A stretch of DNA of 64,000 nt from Yeosuana marina (GTDB lineage: Bacteria; Bacteroidota; Bacteroidia; Flavobacteriales; Flavobacteriaceae): NCBI RefSeq assembly GCF_011762485.1, contig NZ_JAAKGI010000005.1, positions 248,001 through 312,000 on the forward strand, given 5' to 3'. The notes beneath the pieces are model-generated. The model was given only the letters and a program-made list of their open reading frames with translations. It was not told the origin of the DNA and did no database searches. Position 1 is the stretch's first letter. Each line of letters begins with the position of its first letter. The position numbers were made by a program, and so were the translations under genes. Of the stretch, positions 9,470-17,335 are shown piece after piece.

Positions 9470-9496
9470 GATATTAAATTTTTAATTTATAATATC
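9470..9496. terminator. Possible bidirectional terminator between convergent genes
   Basis: A 7-bp stem (GATATTA with TAATATC) encloses an AT-rich loop between the convergent amidohydrolase and mscS stop codons. The stem is weak and has no long T-run, so this rests mainly on position. Confidence 0.35.
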
Positions 9497-9520
9497 TGTT
9501 GTAATTATAGCTCATTTTTA

Positions 9521-10414
9521 TTATTTCTCTTCTTTGTCAACATCTAACTGTAATCTGTTTTTACCGAAATCCAAAGTACGAATTGGGAAAGGGATATTAA
9601 TACCTTCACTATCAAAGCTCATTTTAATAAGTTTGATGGCTTTATGCTTTGCTTCAAATTCTTGTTTTGTACTAATCATATCTACCCAAAAACGGGTTAT
9701 AAAATTTATTGAGCTATCACCAAATTCGGTAAAGAAAAACTCTACATCTTCTCCCTTTTTCTGGTTAAAATTTTCAGAGATAACTCGCAACACTAAATCT
9801 TCAACTTTCTGCAAATTACTTTCATAACCTATACCACAACTCACTGAAATTCTACTGCGTTTACTCAGTGAATAATTTGTGAAGGTATTCTCTATAAATT
9901 TTGAATTAGGAATAACCACATAATTATTATCGGTTTTGCGTAATACTATGTTACGTAAACTTATTTCTGAAACAAAACCTTCTGTATCATTCGTTTCTAT
10001 AAAATCATTAATCCTAATGTTAGGCATAAATGATAATATCACGCCACCAAACGTATTGCTTAATGTGCCTTGCAGTGCTAAACCAACTGCTAAACCTACT
10101 ACTCCTGCACCAGCAAGAACACTTGTTAAAACTTTGTTGAGATTTAAAACTCCAAGAGCAATAAAAAAACCAACTAAAAATATGGAAACAAAAACAATCT
10201 TCGCAACGATATCTTGTATAGATTTCTGACTGATTCTGCCTAACAAAAATTTTCGTAATAAATTTCGAACACCTTTTGCAATAAAGTAAAACATTATCAT
10301 AATGATAATAGCCAAAACAAAGTTTGGTAATTTTAAAATAATAGCATCAAGCCATCCGTCCAACTTATCCCAAAGTTTACTTAATGTATTTTCGAAGGAA
10401 AATTTATCATACAT
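9521..10414 (-). CDS. MscS-type small-conductance mechanosensitive channel
   Basis: 297 aa, the size of minimal MscS channels. Hydrophobic helices lie at about residues 25-45, 70-90 and 90-120. The pore helix has the hallmark Gly/Ala pattern (LAGAGVVGLAVGLALQGTLS, then NTFGGVILSF). The cytoplasmic beta domain follows: IRINDFIETNDTEGFVSEI, LRKTDNNYVVIPNSKFI and ENTFTNYS. The C-terminal alpha/beta domain ends with GINIPFPIRTLDF, the usual MscS ending. It acts in the inner membrane, releasing solutes upon hypo-osmotic stress. It is monocistronic; a palindrome 59-79 bp upstream may be regulatory. Confidence 0.9.
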   Translation of the reverse strand: MYDKFSFENTLSKLWDKLDGWLDAIILKLPNFVLAIIIMIMFYFIAKGVRNLLRKFLLGRISQKSIQDIVAKIVFVSIFLVGFFIALGVLNLNKVLTSVLAGAGVVGLAVGLALQGTLSNTFGGVILSFMPNIRINDFIETNDTEGFVSEISLRNIVLRKTDNNYVVIPNSKFIENTFTNYSLSKRSRISVSCGIGYESNLQKVEDLVLRVISENFNQKKGEDVEFFFTEFGDSSINFITRFWVDMISTKQEFEAKHKAIKLIKMSFDSEGINIPFPIRTLDFGKNRLQLDVDKEEK

Positions 10415-10785
10415 ATTAAAAAAATTATAGTGTTGAAAATGATGTTTATTTAAATAAAAGTAACCTTATTTTTACAAACAATATTTGTTTGTATTCTTGA
10501 TAAATGTCTTTTGTTAAAAGATACAATAATTTTTAAATTTATCAATAAGCTTAAGGCATAAGTTAGTAGAAACATGAATACGTAAAAAAAATAGATTGTG
10601 CGCATCTATTGTCCTTAGGGTTAACGTTAATTTAAACAACATCAAACTTAAAATATAAGCACCTAATTAGTATAGATTACTTAATAAAGTATAACAATCA
10701 TTACTATAAAATTATTACAAAAAATTAATTAACTTTAGTCCACCATTTTATTCTTTATAATTCATAAATTCAAAGCATTAGAGAT
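10415..10785. other. Divergent intergenic region mscS / regulator
   Basis: 371 bp. It contains the palindrome at 10473-10493, described separately, and a short self-complementary GTTAAC/TTAACGTTAA patch near 10620. No coding frame was recognised. Confidence 0.4.
10473..10493. promoter_or_regulatory. Perfect 9-bp palindrome upstream of mscS
   Basis: TACAAACAA and TTGTTTGTA flank a 3-nt TAT spacer. The 21-bp symmetrical site lies 59-79 bp before the mscS start on the minus strand, where a dimeric repressor or activator could bind. The spacer is too short for a stable RNA hairpin, which favours an operator reading. Confidence 0.4.
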
Positions 10786-11355
10786 ATGGAAAAATTGTAT
10801 ATTAAAAACATGATGTGCAAATGCTGTATCCCTATTGTTCGTAACCTATTAGAAAGTAATAATATAAAAGTATTATTCATTAAACTGGGATATGCCGAAG
10901 TTATTTTTTCAGAAAATAGTCCCTCATTTACAGAAATTGATAAAACTTTACAACAAGTAGGTTTTGGTCTTGTTATAAGTAGAGAAAAAAGAATTGTTGA
11001 GCAAACAAAACTTGCCGTTATTGAATTAATTCATTTCATGAATAATGTTAATTCAATAGTTCAAAAAACAGACTATTTAGTTGAAAAACTAAACCTAAGC
11101 TACCAACAATTATCAAAACTGTTTTCAAAATACGAGAATACTACCCTTGAAAAATTTATTATACAAAATAAAATTGAACGTATTAAAGAACTTATTGACA
11201 GTGATGAATTTACACTGTCTGAAATTGCTTACATGATGGACTACAGTAGTGTACAATACCTCTCTAGTCAATTTAAAAAAGAAACTGGTATAACGGTAAG
11301 CGAGTATAAAAAAGATGATAGAAGTGAAAGAATAGCACTTGAAGATTTGTTATAA
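10786..11355 (+). CDS. AraC-type HTH regulator with N-terminal HMA-like domain
   Basis: 189 aa. Residues 1-65 resemble a heavy-metal-associated (ferredoxin-like) domain: IKNMMCKCCIPIVRNLLE has Cys residues in the loop where metal-binding HMA domains carry CxxC (here MCKCC). The C-terminal half (about residues 85-180) is an AraC-type DNA-binding domain: LNLSYQQLSKLFSKYEN, IERIKELI, LSEIAYMMDYSSVQYLSSQF, KKETGITVSEYKK. The combination is a short one-component regulator that may sense a metal or thiol-reactive ligand. It has no adjacent metal exporter; the DUF2202 gene lies 235 bp downstream with its own promoter. Confidence 0.75.
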   Translation: MEKLYIKNMMCKCCIPIVRNLLESNNIKVLFIKLGYAEVIFSENSPSFTEIDKTLQQVGFGLVISREKRIVEQTKLAVIELIHFMNNVNSIVQKTDYLVEKLNLSYQQLSKLFSKYENTTLEKFIIQNKIERIKELIDSDEFTLSEIAYMMDYSSVQYLSSQFKKETGITVSEYKKDDRSERIALEDLL

Positions 11356-11556
11356 ATTGAACAATCAGTTTATAATTTATAATAAAAAATATTAATTAAA
11401 CCATTGTTTAGCAACTCGGTATAATAAACTTAAAGAAAGAAATACAAACATTTTGTTTCATTGACATAGATTCTTCTAATTTCAATTTTAGTGGAGACCA
11501 TTTGCCACTATAAAACTATTACCGAATTTCGTAACATATAAAAAGGCATGTATCTG

Positions 11557-11564
11557 TAATTTTG
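11557..11564 (+). promoter_or_regulatory. -7 promoter box for the DUF2202 gene and probably the following operon
   Basis: TAATTTTG matches the Bacteroidota TAnnTTTG consensus, 26 bp before the ATG at 11591. No comparable box was found between the DUF2202 gene and the PqqD-like gene, so this promoter may drive the whole plus-strand run to 19310. Confidence 0.45.
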
Positions 11565-11590
11565 TTCTTGAATTAAAACAAAGAAACGAT

Positions 11591-12334
11591 ATGTATAAAA
11601 TTTTTATAATTAGTGTTTTTGCATTTTTCCTGAGTTTATCATGTTCAAAAGATGATGAATCAGTAACTATAGCATATGAAACAGAGGAGTTAACAGACGC
11701 AATTCAAGATTCAGCAGATGTATCAGATATACCAGATGTTAATCAAGATTCGACAGATTTATCAGCTTTATATCAACAAATTCAAACTACTATTCTAAGC
11801 TTACCCACAGAAGAATTAAGCGAATTTGAACTATCTTCAATGATTCACATGCGAGAGGAGGAAAAATTAGCTAGAGATGTTTACCAGTATTTATATGCCA
11901 AATATGAAATGACAATTTTCACCAATATTATGAACAGTGAAGAAACCCATATGTTTGCCGTTGAAGTACTGCTTAACAAGTATAATATTGTTGATCCAGC
12001 AGTAACAACTGAACCCGGAGTATTTAAAGACGAATCTTTACAAAGTATCTATGATTCGCTCATAGCAAAAGGAAATGTTAGTTTAACTGAAGCCCTTATT
12101 GTAGGTGCAATTATAGAAGATTTAGATATTATGGATTTAAATCATTTGCTTGAAAACTCAGATAATCAAGACTTTAAATATGTTTTTGAAAATCTTAATC
12201 TGGGATCAAGAAATCATTTGCGTGGTTTTTATCCTCAAGTATTAAACAACAACGGAGAATATGCTGCAAGCTACATTTCACAAGAGGAATTTGATGCCGT
12301 AGTAACTTCTTCAAAAGAAATTGGAACTTGGTAA
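11591..12334 (+). CDS. DUF2202 ferritin-like lipoprotein
   Basis: 247 aa. The lipobox LSLSC puts the mature protein on the outer face of a membrane. After an acidic, low-complexity linker (about residues 25-65) comes the DUF2202 domain: SSMIHMREEEKLARDVYQYL supplies paired Glu residues, and NIMNSEETHMFAVEVLLNKY supplies a further E-x-x-H, the pattern of a di-iron four-helix ferritin-like fold. Further helices follow (LIVGAIIEDLDIMDLNHLL). DUF2202 proteins are widespread but their function is not established. The gap to the PqqD-like gene is 110 bp and lacks a clear promoter or terminator, so it could be the first gene of the same transcript. Confidence 0.75.
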   Translation: MYKIFIISVFAFFLSLSCSKDDESVTIAYETEELTDAIQDSADVSDIPDVNQDSTDLSALYQQIQTTILSLPTEELSEFELSSMIHMREEEKLARDVYQYLYAKYEMTIFTNIMNSEETHMFAVEVLLNKYNIVDPAVTTEPGVFKDESLQSIYDSLIAKGNVSLTEALIVGAIIEDLDIMDLNHLLENSDNQDFKYVFENLNLGSRNHLRGFYPQVLNNNGEYAASYISQEEFDAVVTSSKEIGTW

Positions 12335-12444
12335 TAATAATTAAAAAATTATAATATGAAATGAGCATGACCTAAAAAGCGGTCGTAAATACCGATAAAG
12401 ATCTGCAAATTACATATAACAAAAAAATCAATAAATATCTACAT

Positions 12445-12690
12445 ATGAAATTAAAGAAAAACATTGCCATAAGTGAAACCGGTTTTGTATTCGATCCCAA
12501 TTCAGGTGATTCATATTCACTAAACAGTATTGGTAAAGAAATACTAGAATTAGTGAAATTAGGAAAATCAAAAAGTGATATTTCATTTCATATACTTAAT
12601 AAGTATGACGCTGATGAATTTACTTTCGAGCGAAATTATGACGACTTTATAGATATGCTTAAACATCATAAAATTTTGGAAAATGAATAA
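12445..12690 (+). CDS. PqqD-like peptide-recognition protein
   Basis: 81 aa. It follows the PqqD/RRE pattern: a short N-terminal strand (KKNIAISETGFVF), D-P-x-S/N-G-x-x-Y-S-L-N-x-x-G-x-x-I-L (DPNSGDSYSLNSIGKEILEL), then helices with SDISFHILNKYDADEFTFER and DFIDMLKHHKIL. PqqD-like domains bind leader peptides and present them to modifying enzymes in RiPP pathways, though stand-alone members also occur with ATP-grasp ligases. It overlaps the ATP-grasp gene by 8 bp, so the two are translationally coupled. No precursor-peptide gene is visible within 110 bp upstream or elsewhere in the operon. Confidence 0.75.
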   Translation: MKLKKNIAISETGFVFDPNSGDSYSLNSIGKEILELVKLGKSKSDISFHILNKYDADEFTFERNYDDFIDMLKHHKILENE

Positions 12691-13729
12691 ACCCAAATAT
12701 ACTATTGCAGTAACAGGGCTTAATAATACTGATAACCCAGGACCAGGTGTTCCGGTTATTAGAGCACTGCGAAGCGCAAAATCATTTGATGTTCGAATAA
12801 TCGGTTTGGTTTATGAAAACCTTGAACCCGGTATTTATATGGAAAACGTCGCCGATAAAGTGTATCAAATTCCATATCCATCGGTTGGATCTGAGGCGCT
12901 TCTTAATAGAATCGAATATATTAACAGCATAGAAAACATAGATTTTCTAATTCCTAATTTTGATGCTGAACTTTTCACCTTTATAACCTCGCAAGCAAAG
13001 CTTGAATCTTTAAATATTAAATCATTTCTTCCAACAAAACTACAATTTGAAGAACGCGAAAAGGAAAAACTGGTTGAATTTGGTGAGAAATACAATATTA
13101 AAGTTCCCAAAAGCAAATCATTAACCAGTGTAAACGATATTTCAAAACTACGCGACGATTTTGATTATCCAGTTTTAGTAAAAGGCAAATTTTACGATGC
13201 TTACATTGCCTATAATTCTGAGCAAGTTATTGGGCATTTCAATAAAATTTCTTCAAAATGGGGCCTACCCGTTATTATACAAGAATTTATTAAAGGAACC
13301 GAGGTAAATGTTATAGCCCTTGGAGATGGCAGAGGAAATACCATTGCTGCTGTTCCTATGCGAAAGCAATACATTACCGACAAAGGAAAAGCATGGGGTG
13401 GAATAACTTTAGGCGATGAAACTATGCTAGATATTACATGCAAACTTATTAAAAACACCAAATGGCGCGGTGGTATGGAACTGGAGTTAATAAAAAATAA
13501 CGAAGGCGATTACTATCTTATTGAGATTAATCCGCGTATTCCGGCATGGGTTTATTTAGCTGTTGAAGCCGGACAGAATATACCCGAAGCTCTTATAAAA
13601 TTAGCTAATGATGAAGATGTTCCTCCGTTTACAAAATATGATATTGGTAAAATGTTCGTCCGTTATTCCTATGATTTAATAGCAGATATTTCCCAATTTG
13701 AGAAACTTAGCATTACAGGAGAATTATAA
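12683..13729 (+). CDS. ATP-grasp ligase
   Basis: 348 aa, carbamoyl-phosphate-synthase-like ATP-grasp protein. The N-terminal pre-ATP-grasp segment (YTIAVTGLNNTDNPGPGVPV) is followed by the ATP-binding lobe: FDYPVLVKGKFYDAY with a nucleotide-contacting Lys, then VIIQEFIKGTEVNVIALGDG. The Mg-binding acidic residues lie in MELELIKNNEGDYYLIEINP, the canonical E...E-I-N-P. Such enzymes join a carboxylate to an amine or other nucleophile through an acyl-phosphate. The overlap with the PqqD-like gene and the 16-bp gap to the decarboxylase make a ligase/decarboxylase module likely. The substrate is not predictable; residues beyond the ATP site differ from the primary-metabolism ATP-grasp enzymes I know. 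Confidence 0.8.
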   Translation: MNKPKYTIAVTGLNNTDNPGPGVPVIRALRSAKSFDVRIIGLVYENLEPGIYMENVADKVYQIPYPSVGSEALLNRIEYINSIENIDFLIPNFDAELFTFITSQAKLESLNIKSFLPTKLQFEEREKEKLVEFGEKYNIKVPKSKSLTSVNDISKLRDDFDYPVLVKGKFYDAYIAYNSEQVIGHFNKISSKWGLPVIIQEFIKGTEVNVIALGDGRGNTIAAVPMRKQYITDKGKAWGGITLGDETMLDITCKLIKNTKWRGGMELELIKNNEGDYYLIEINPRIPAWVYLAVEAGQNIPEALIKLANDEDVPPFTKYDIGKMFVRYSYDLIADISQFEKLSITGEL

Positions 13730-13745
13730 TTTAAAAAATATTAAA

Positions 13746-15095
13746 ATGACAAAGCTTAGATACGAAAGACCGATAATCAGCAAGATAAACGCTGGTGTCC
13801 CCGATAAATTTGGAATGAAAACATCGGTTGAGACACTTAATCAAATAGACACTGTTCCTGTTAAAGATATTCTAGAACAATACGGATCACCTGTATTTGT
13901 AGTTTCAGAGCCAACCATTAGGAAAACATACGAAGAAGCTACAAGTGCATTTACGTCAAGGTATCCAAAAGTACAATTTGCCTGGTCGTACAAAACAAAT
14001 TATATCGATGCCGTTTGTAGAGCATTTCACAAATTGGGATCTTGGGCCGAAGTAGTTTCTGGATTTGAATATCAAAAAGCGTTGAATAATGGAGTTTCAG
14101 GAAATGAAATTATATTTAACGGCCCAGATAAAAGTGATGAAGACTTAAAATTGGCTATTGAAAATTTATCGCTTATCCATATAGACCATTTCGATGAGCT
14201 TTATACTATTTTAAAACTAGCTGAAACCACTGATAAAAGACCAAAAGTGGCCATTAGAGTAAATATGAATACGGGTATTTATCCGCAATGGGATAGATTT
14301 GGTTTTAACTATGAAAATGGTGAAGCTTGGCAAGCGCTTAACCGATTAATGTATAGCGAAAAGGTTGATGTTGTTGGATTACATACCCATATTGGCACCT
14401 ATATTACAACACCAAATGCTTACTCTGTTGCGATATCAAAACTTGCAGAATTAGCCACGTCATTAAAGAAAAAATTTAATCATGCCATTCAATACATTGA
14501 TATCGGAGGAGGTTTTGCGTCTAAAAATACTTTAAAAGGCGCGTATTTACCTGGTAAAGACACCTGCCCTACTTTTGATGCCTATGCAGATGCTATTACA
14601 GGAGCATTAATGAGTGCTAATTTTGCTCCAAACGAGTTACCAACACTTATTATAGAAAGCGGACGAGCTTTGATTGATGATGCTGGTTACCTATTAGGTA
14701 CTGTACTAGCAAATAAGCGGTTGGCAGACGGTAGACGCTCTACCATTTTAGACATTGGTGTAAATAATCTTTTTACGTCTTTTTGGTATGAACATGAAGT
14801 TTTACCTGTGGAAACTACAACCCAACAAACAGAAGACACAACACTTTACGGTCCGTTATGCATGAATATCGATGTTGTGAGAGCAGCCGTTCAGTTTCCA
14901 CTTTTACAAAAAGGTGATAAAGTTGCAATACGTCGTGTTGGTGCATATAATATGACTCAATGGATGCAATTTATAACTTTCAGACCCAATGTCATTATGA
15001 TTGATGAAGAACATAACACACATATTATTCGAAAAGCTGAAACCAATGCAACATTCGAGGCTCAAGAAGTAATCCCTGAATATTTAAAAAGTTAA
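13746..15095 (+). CDS. Fold-type III PLP-dependent decarboxylase (DapDC/ODC-like)
   Basis: About 449 aa from the ATG at 13746. An upstream in-frame ATG at 13698 lies in the ATP-grasp gene and is unlikely. It has the LysA/ornithine-decarboxylase plan: FAWSYKTNYIDAV with the PLP Lys (about residue 83), VGLHTHIGTYI, YIDIGGGFASK, IIESGRALIDDAGYL, and a C-terminal beta domain with LYGPLCMNIDVV around Cys372. Diaminopimelate decarboxylases carry C-E-S-G-D here and ornithine decarboxylases C-D-x-x-D. This protein keeps Cys and the distal Asp but has Met after the Cys, removing the acidic residue that contacts the distal amino group. It probably decarboxylates an amino acid or amino-acid conjugate other than meso-diaminopimelate. 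It sits between the ATP-grasp and transporter genes, so a pathway role with them is inferred. Confidence 0.8.
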   Translation: MTKLRYERPIISKINAGVPDKFGMKTSVETLNQIDTVPVKDILEQYGSPVFVVSEPTIRKTYEEATSAFTSRYPKVQFAWSYKTNYIDAVCRAFHKLGSWAEVVSGFEYQKALNNGVSGNEIIFNGPDKSDEDLKLAIENLSLIHIDHFDELYTILKLAETTDKRPKVAIRVNMNTGIYPQWDRFGFNYENGEAWQALNRLMYSEKVDVVGLHTHIGTYITTPNAYSVAISKLAELATSLKKKFNHAIQYIDIGGGFASKNTLKGAYLPGKDTCPTFDAYADAITGALMSANFAPNELPTLIIESGRALIDDAGYLLGTVLANKRLADGRRSTILDIGVNNLFTSFWYEHEVLPVETTTQQTEDTTLYGPLCMNIDVVRAAVQFPLLQKGDKVAIRRVGAYNMTQWMQFITFRPNVIMIDEEHNTHIIRKAETNATFEAQEVIPEYLKS

Positions 15096-15148
15096 AGATA
15101 AAACCGCAGGTTGAATGCGAGATACAACAACATTAAATAGCCTAAACA

Positions 15149-17335
15149 ATGGTTGATAAATATTTAAACATTATAGCTAACAGTTACTCTCAAATATTTT
15201 TCTCAAAAAATAAATTTCTTGGGTTTGCCATAATGTTAGTAAGTTTTTTTGACTTTTGGATAGGCTTTATGGGGTTATTATCAGTTGTCATTGCTGTTCA
15301 AACTGCACTTTGGTTTAAATTTGATAAACAAAAAATTATAGCAGGTCTTTACGGTTTCAACGCCCTTTTAGTCGGTCTAGGAACCGCAGTTTTTTTCGGG
15401 CCAAGTATCAGAGTTTTGGTTATTGTTGTAATATCGGCGGTTTTAACACTTTTATTGACATTGGCTATTGAAGGGATTCTAACCAAATACATGTTGCCTT
15501 TTCTAAGTATTCCATTTCTATTAGCAATATGGATTATCGATTTATCATATAACAACCTAATTGGTATTGGTGTAAGCGAACGAGGCATTTATCACTATAG
15601 CGAACTATATTCCTTAGGAGGTCAGCTACTAGTTGATTTACATATTTATTTAAGTAATGTTTCCTATCCGTTTTTTATTAAAGATTATTTCCTATCACTG
15701 TCAGCTATCGCCTTTCAGTATAATGAACTAGCTGGATTAATAATTGCTATAGGCTTACTTGTAAGTTCAAGAATTGCCTTTTCTCTTTCAATTATTGGTT
15801 TTTATATTGCCATTCTATTTTACAAATTTGTTGGTATTGATTATAGCGAACTCAGTTATACCTATATCGGATTCAATTATATCTTAACATCAATAGCCCT
15901 TGGAGGTATTTTTTTAATACCTAGTAAATGGTCGTATTCATGGATGTTGATTTTGTTACCCATCACGGTAATTCTAACCTTTGGCATGGGCCAACTGTTT
16001 TATAAATTTGATTTACCCATTTATTCGCTTCCTTTTAATGTGGTCGTATTAACATTTCTCTATGTGATGAAATTACGATTAGAACCAGGTGAAACCTTAG
16101 TTGAACCCATTTTTCAATATAATTCCCCAGAGAAAAACATTTATCAGCATGTTAATATTAAAGAACGATTTCCAATACCATATTACTTACCAGTATATTT
16201 ACCTGTTTTAGGCGAATGGAATATCTCCCAAGGCCACCAAGGTGAACACACACATATTGGAGAGTGGTCTGATGCTTGGGATTTTATCATTTTAGATTCT
16301 AATAACTCACAATTTAAAAACTCAGGCGATTATCCTGAAGATTATTATTGTTATAACAAACCAGTAGTAGCATCAGCTGATGGTACCATTGTGGAAATGT
16401 ATGATACCATTGAAGATAATATTATTGGAGAAGTAAATACCTTGCAAAATTGGGGAAATAGTATTGTTATTAAACACAGTGACTATCTGTTCTCACAATA
16501 TAGCCATTTAAAAGCTGATTCTTTTAAAGTTAAAAAAGGCGATTTTGTAAAAAAAGGGCATTTATTAGCAACCGTTGGAAATTCTGGAAGATCACCTTAT
16601 CCACATCTACATTTCCAGTTTCAACTTAGCCCATATATTGGTTCCAAAACATTTAAGTATCCATTTGAAGGCATTATAAAGAACTTTCAAAAATCAAAAG
16701 AGATTTTAAATTTTGCCATTCCAAATAAGAATGATAAAGTATCAAATATTGAAATTAATGCTTTAATACAAAATGCCTTTAACTTTATACCTGGCCAGCG
16801 ATTAAAATTTTATGAAAAGGATAATATCTACACTCAAATATTTGATGATTCTGAGTACCAACACGAAATAGAGGTGTGGGTGGATGCGTTTAACAATTCC
16901 TATTTCAAATGTTTGAAAACTGATGCGGTGGCTTATTTCGACAATAACGGATCACTTTTTCAATTTATAAGTTATATAGGCAACAAAAATTCTTTCTTAT
17001 ATATTTTATACCTCAGCTTATATAAACTAGAACAAGGTTTTTATAAAGATTTAGAAATTACCGATAATTTACCTATTGATAATGTATTCTCAGTAAGAAA
17101 AAGGTTTCTACAAGATTTTATTGCCCCCTTTAAAATTTATCTAAAAGCTAAATTTAAATTAAGATACGTAAGCATTGATAACGATTTTATGCCTTCTGAA
17201 ATAAGGCTTGAAAGTATATTCTCATTGAATTCAAAGCGTAAATTAATTGAAGAAAGCAAATACACAATAAAAATTGAAAAGAGGGGCCTTTTATCTATCG
17301 AAAAATTCAATAAAAATGAAACATTTAAAATTTAA
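15149..17335 (+). CDS. Urea-transporter domain fused to M23 peptidase domain
   Basis: 728 aa. Residues about 1-310 form a urea-transporter (UT/SLC14-like) membrane domain with many hydrophobic segments and the family motif YGFNALLVGLGTAVFFGPS, repeated in weaker form as YTYIGFNYILTSIALGG. Residues about 340-520 are an M23/LytM peptidase: GHQGEHTHIGEWSDAWDF carries a metal His/Asp pair, then HSDYLFSQYSHL, KKGDFVKKGHLLATVGNSG, and SPYPHLHFQF with the catalytic HxH. The zinc site therefore looks complete. A further 200 residues of unknown fold follow. UT channels pass urea or short amides; M23 enzymes cut peptidoglycan cross-links. The fusion suggests solute passage coupled to wall processing, or an M23 fold used on another peptide. 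It overlaps the next gene by 20 bp. Confidence 0.8.
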   Translation: MVDKYLNIIANSYSQIFFSKNKFLGFAIMLVSFFDFWIGFMGLLSVVIAVQTALWFKFDKQKIIAGLYGFNALLVGLGTAVFFGPSIRVLVIVVISAVLTLLLTLAIEGILTKYMLPFLSIPFLLAIWIIDLSYNNLIGIGVSERGIYHYSELYSLGGQLLVDLHIYLSNVSYPFFIKDYFLSLSAIAFQYNELAGLIIAIGLLVSSRIAFSLSIIGFYIAILFYKFVGIDYSELSYTYIGFNYILTSIALGGIFLIPSKWSYSWMLILLPITVILTFGMGQLFYKFDLPIYSLPFNVVVLTFLYVMKLRLEPGETLVEPIFQYNSPEKNIYQHVNIKERFPIPYYLPVYLPVLGEWNISQGHQGEHTHIGEWSDAWDFIILDSNNSQFKNSGDYPEDYYCYNKPVVASADGTIVEMYDTIEDNIIGEVNTLQNWGNSIVIKHSDYLFSQYSHLKADSFKVKKGDFVKKGHLLATVGNSGRSPYPHLHFQFQLSPYIGSKTFKYPFEGIIKNFQKSKEILNFAIPNKNDKVSNIEINALIQNAFNFIPGQRLKFYEKDNIYTQIFDDSEYQHEIEVWVDAFNNSYFKCLKTDAVAYFDNNGSLFQFISYIGNKNSFLYILYLSLYKLEQGFYKDLEITDNLPIDNVFSVRKRFLQDFIAPFKIYLKAKFKLRYVSIDNDFMPSEIRLESIFSLNSKRKLIEESKYTIKIEKRGLLSIEKFNKNETFKI

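Noticed and set aside
12335-12444. A RiPP precursor peptide before the PqqD-like gene
   Set aside because: The possible frames are only two to five codons long before a stop.
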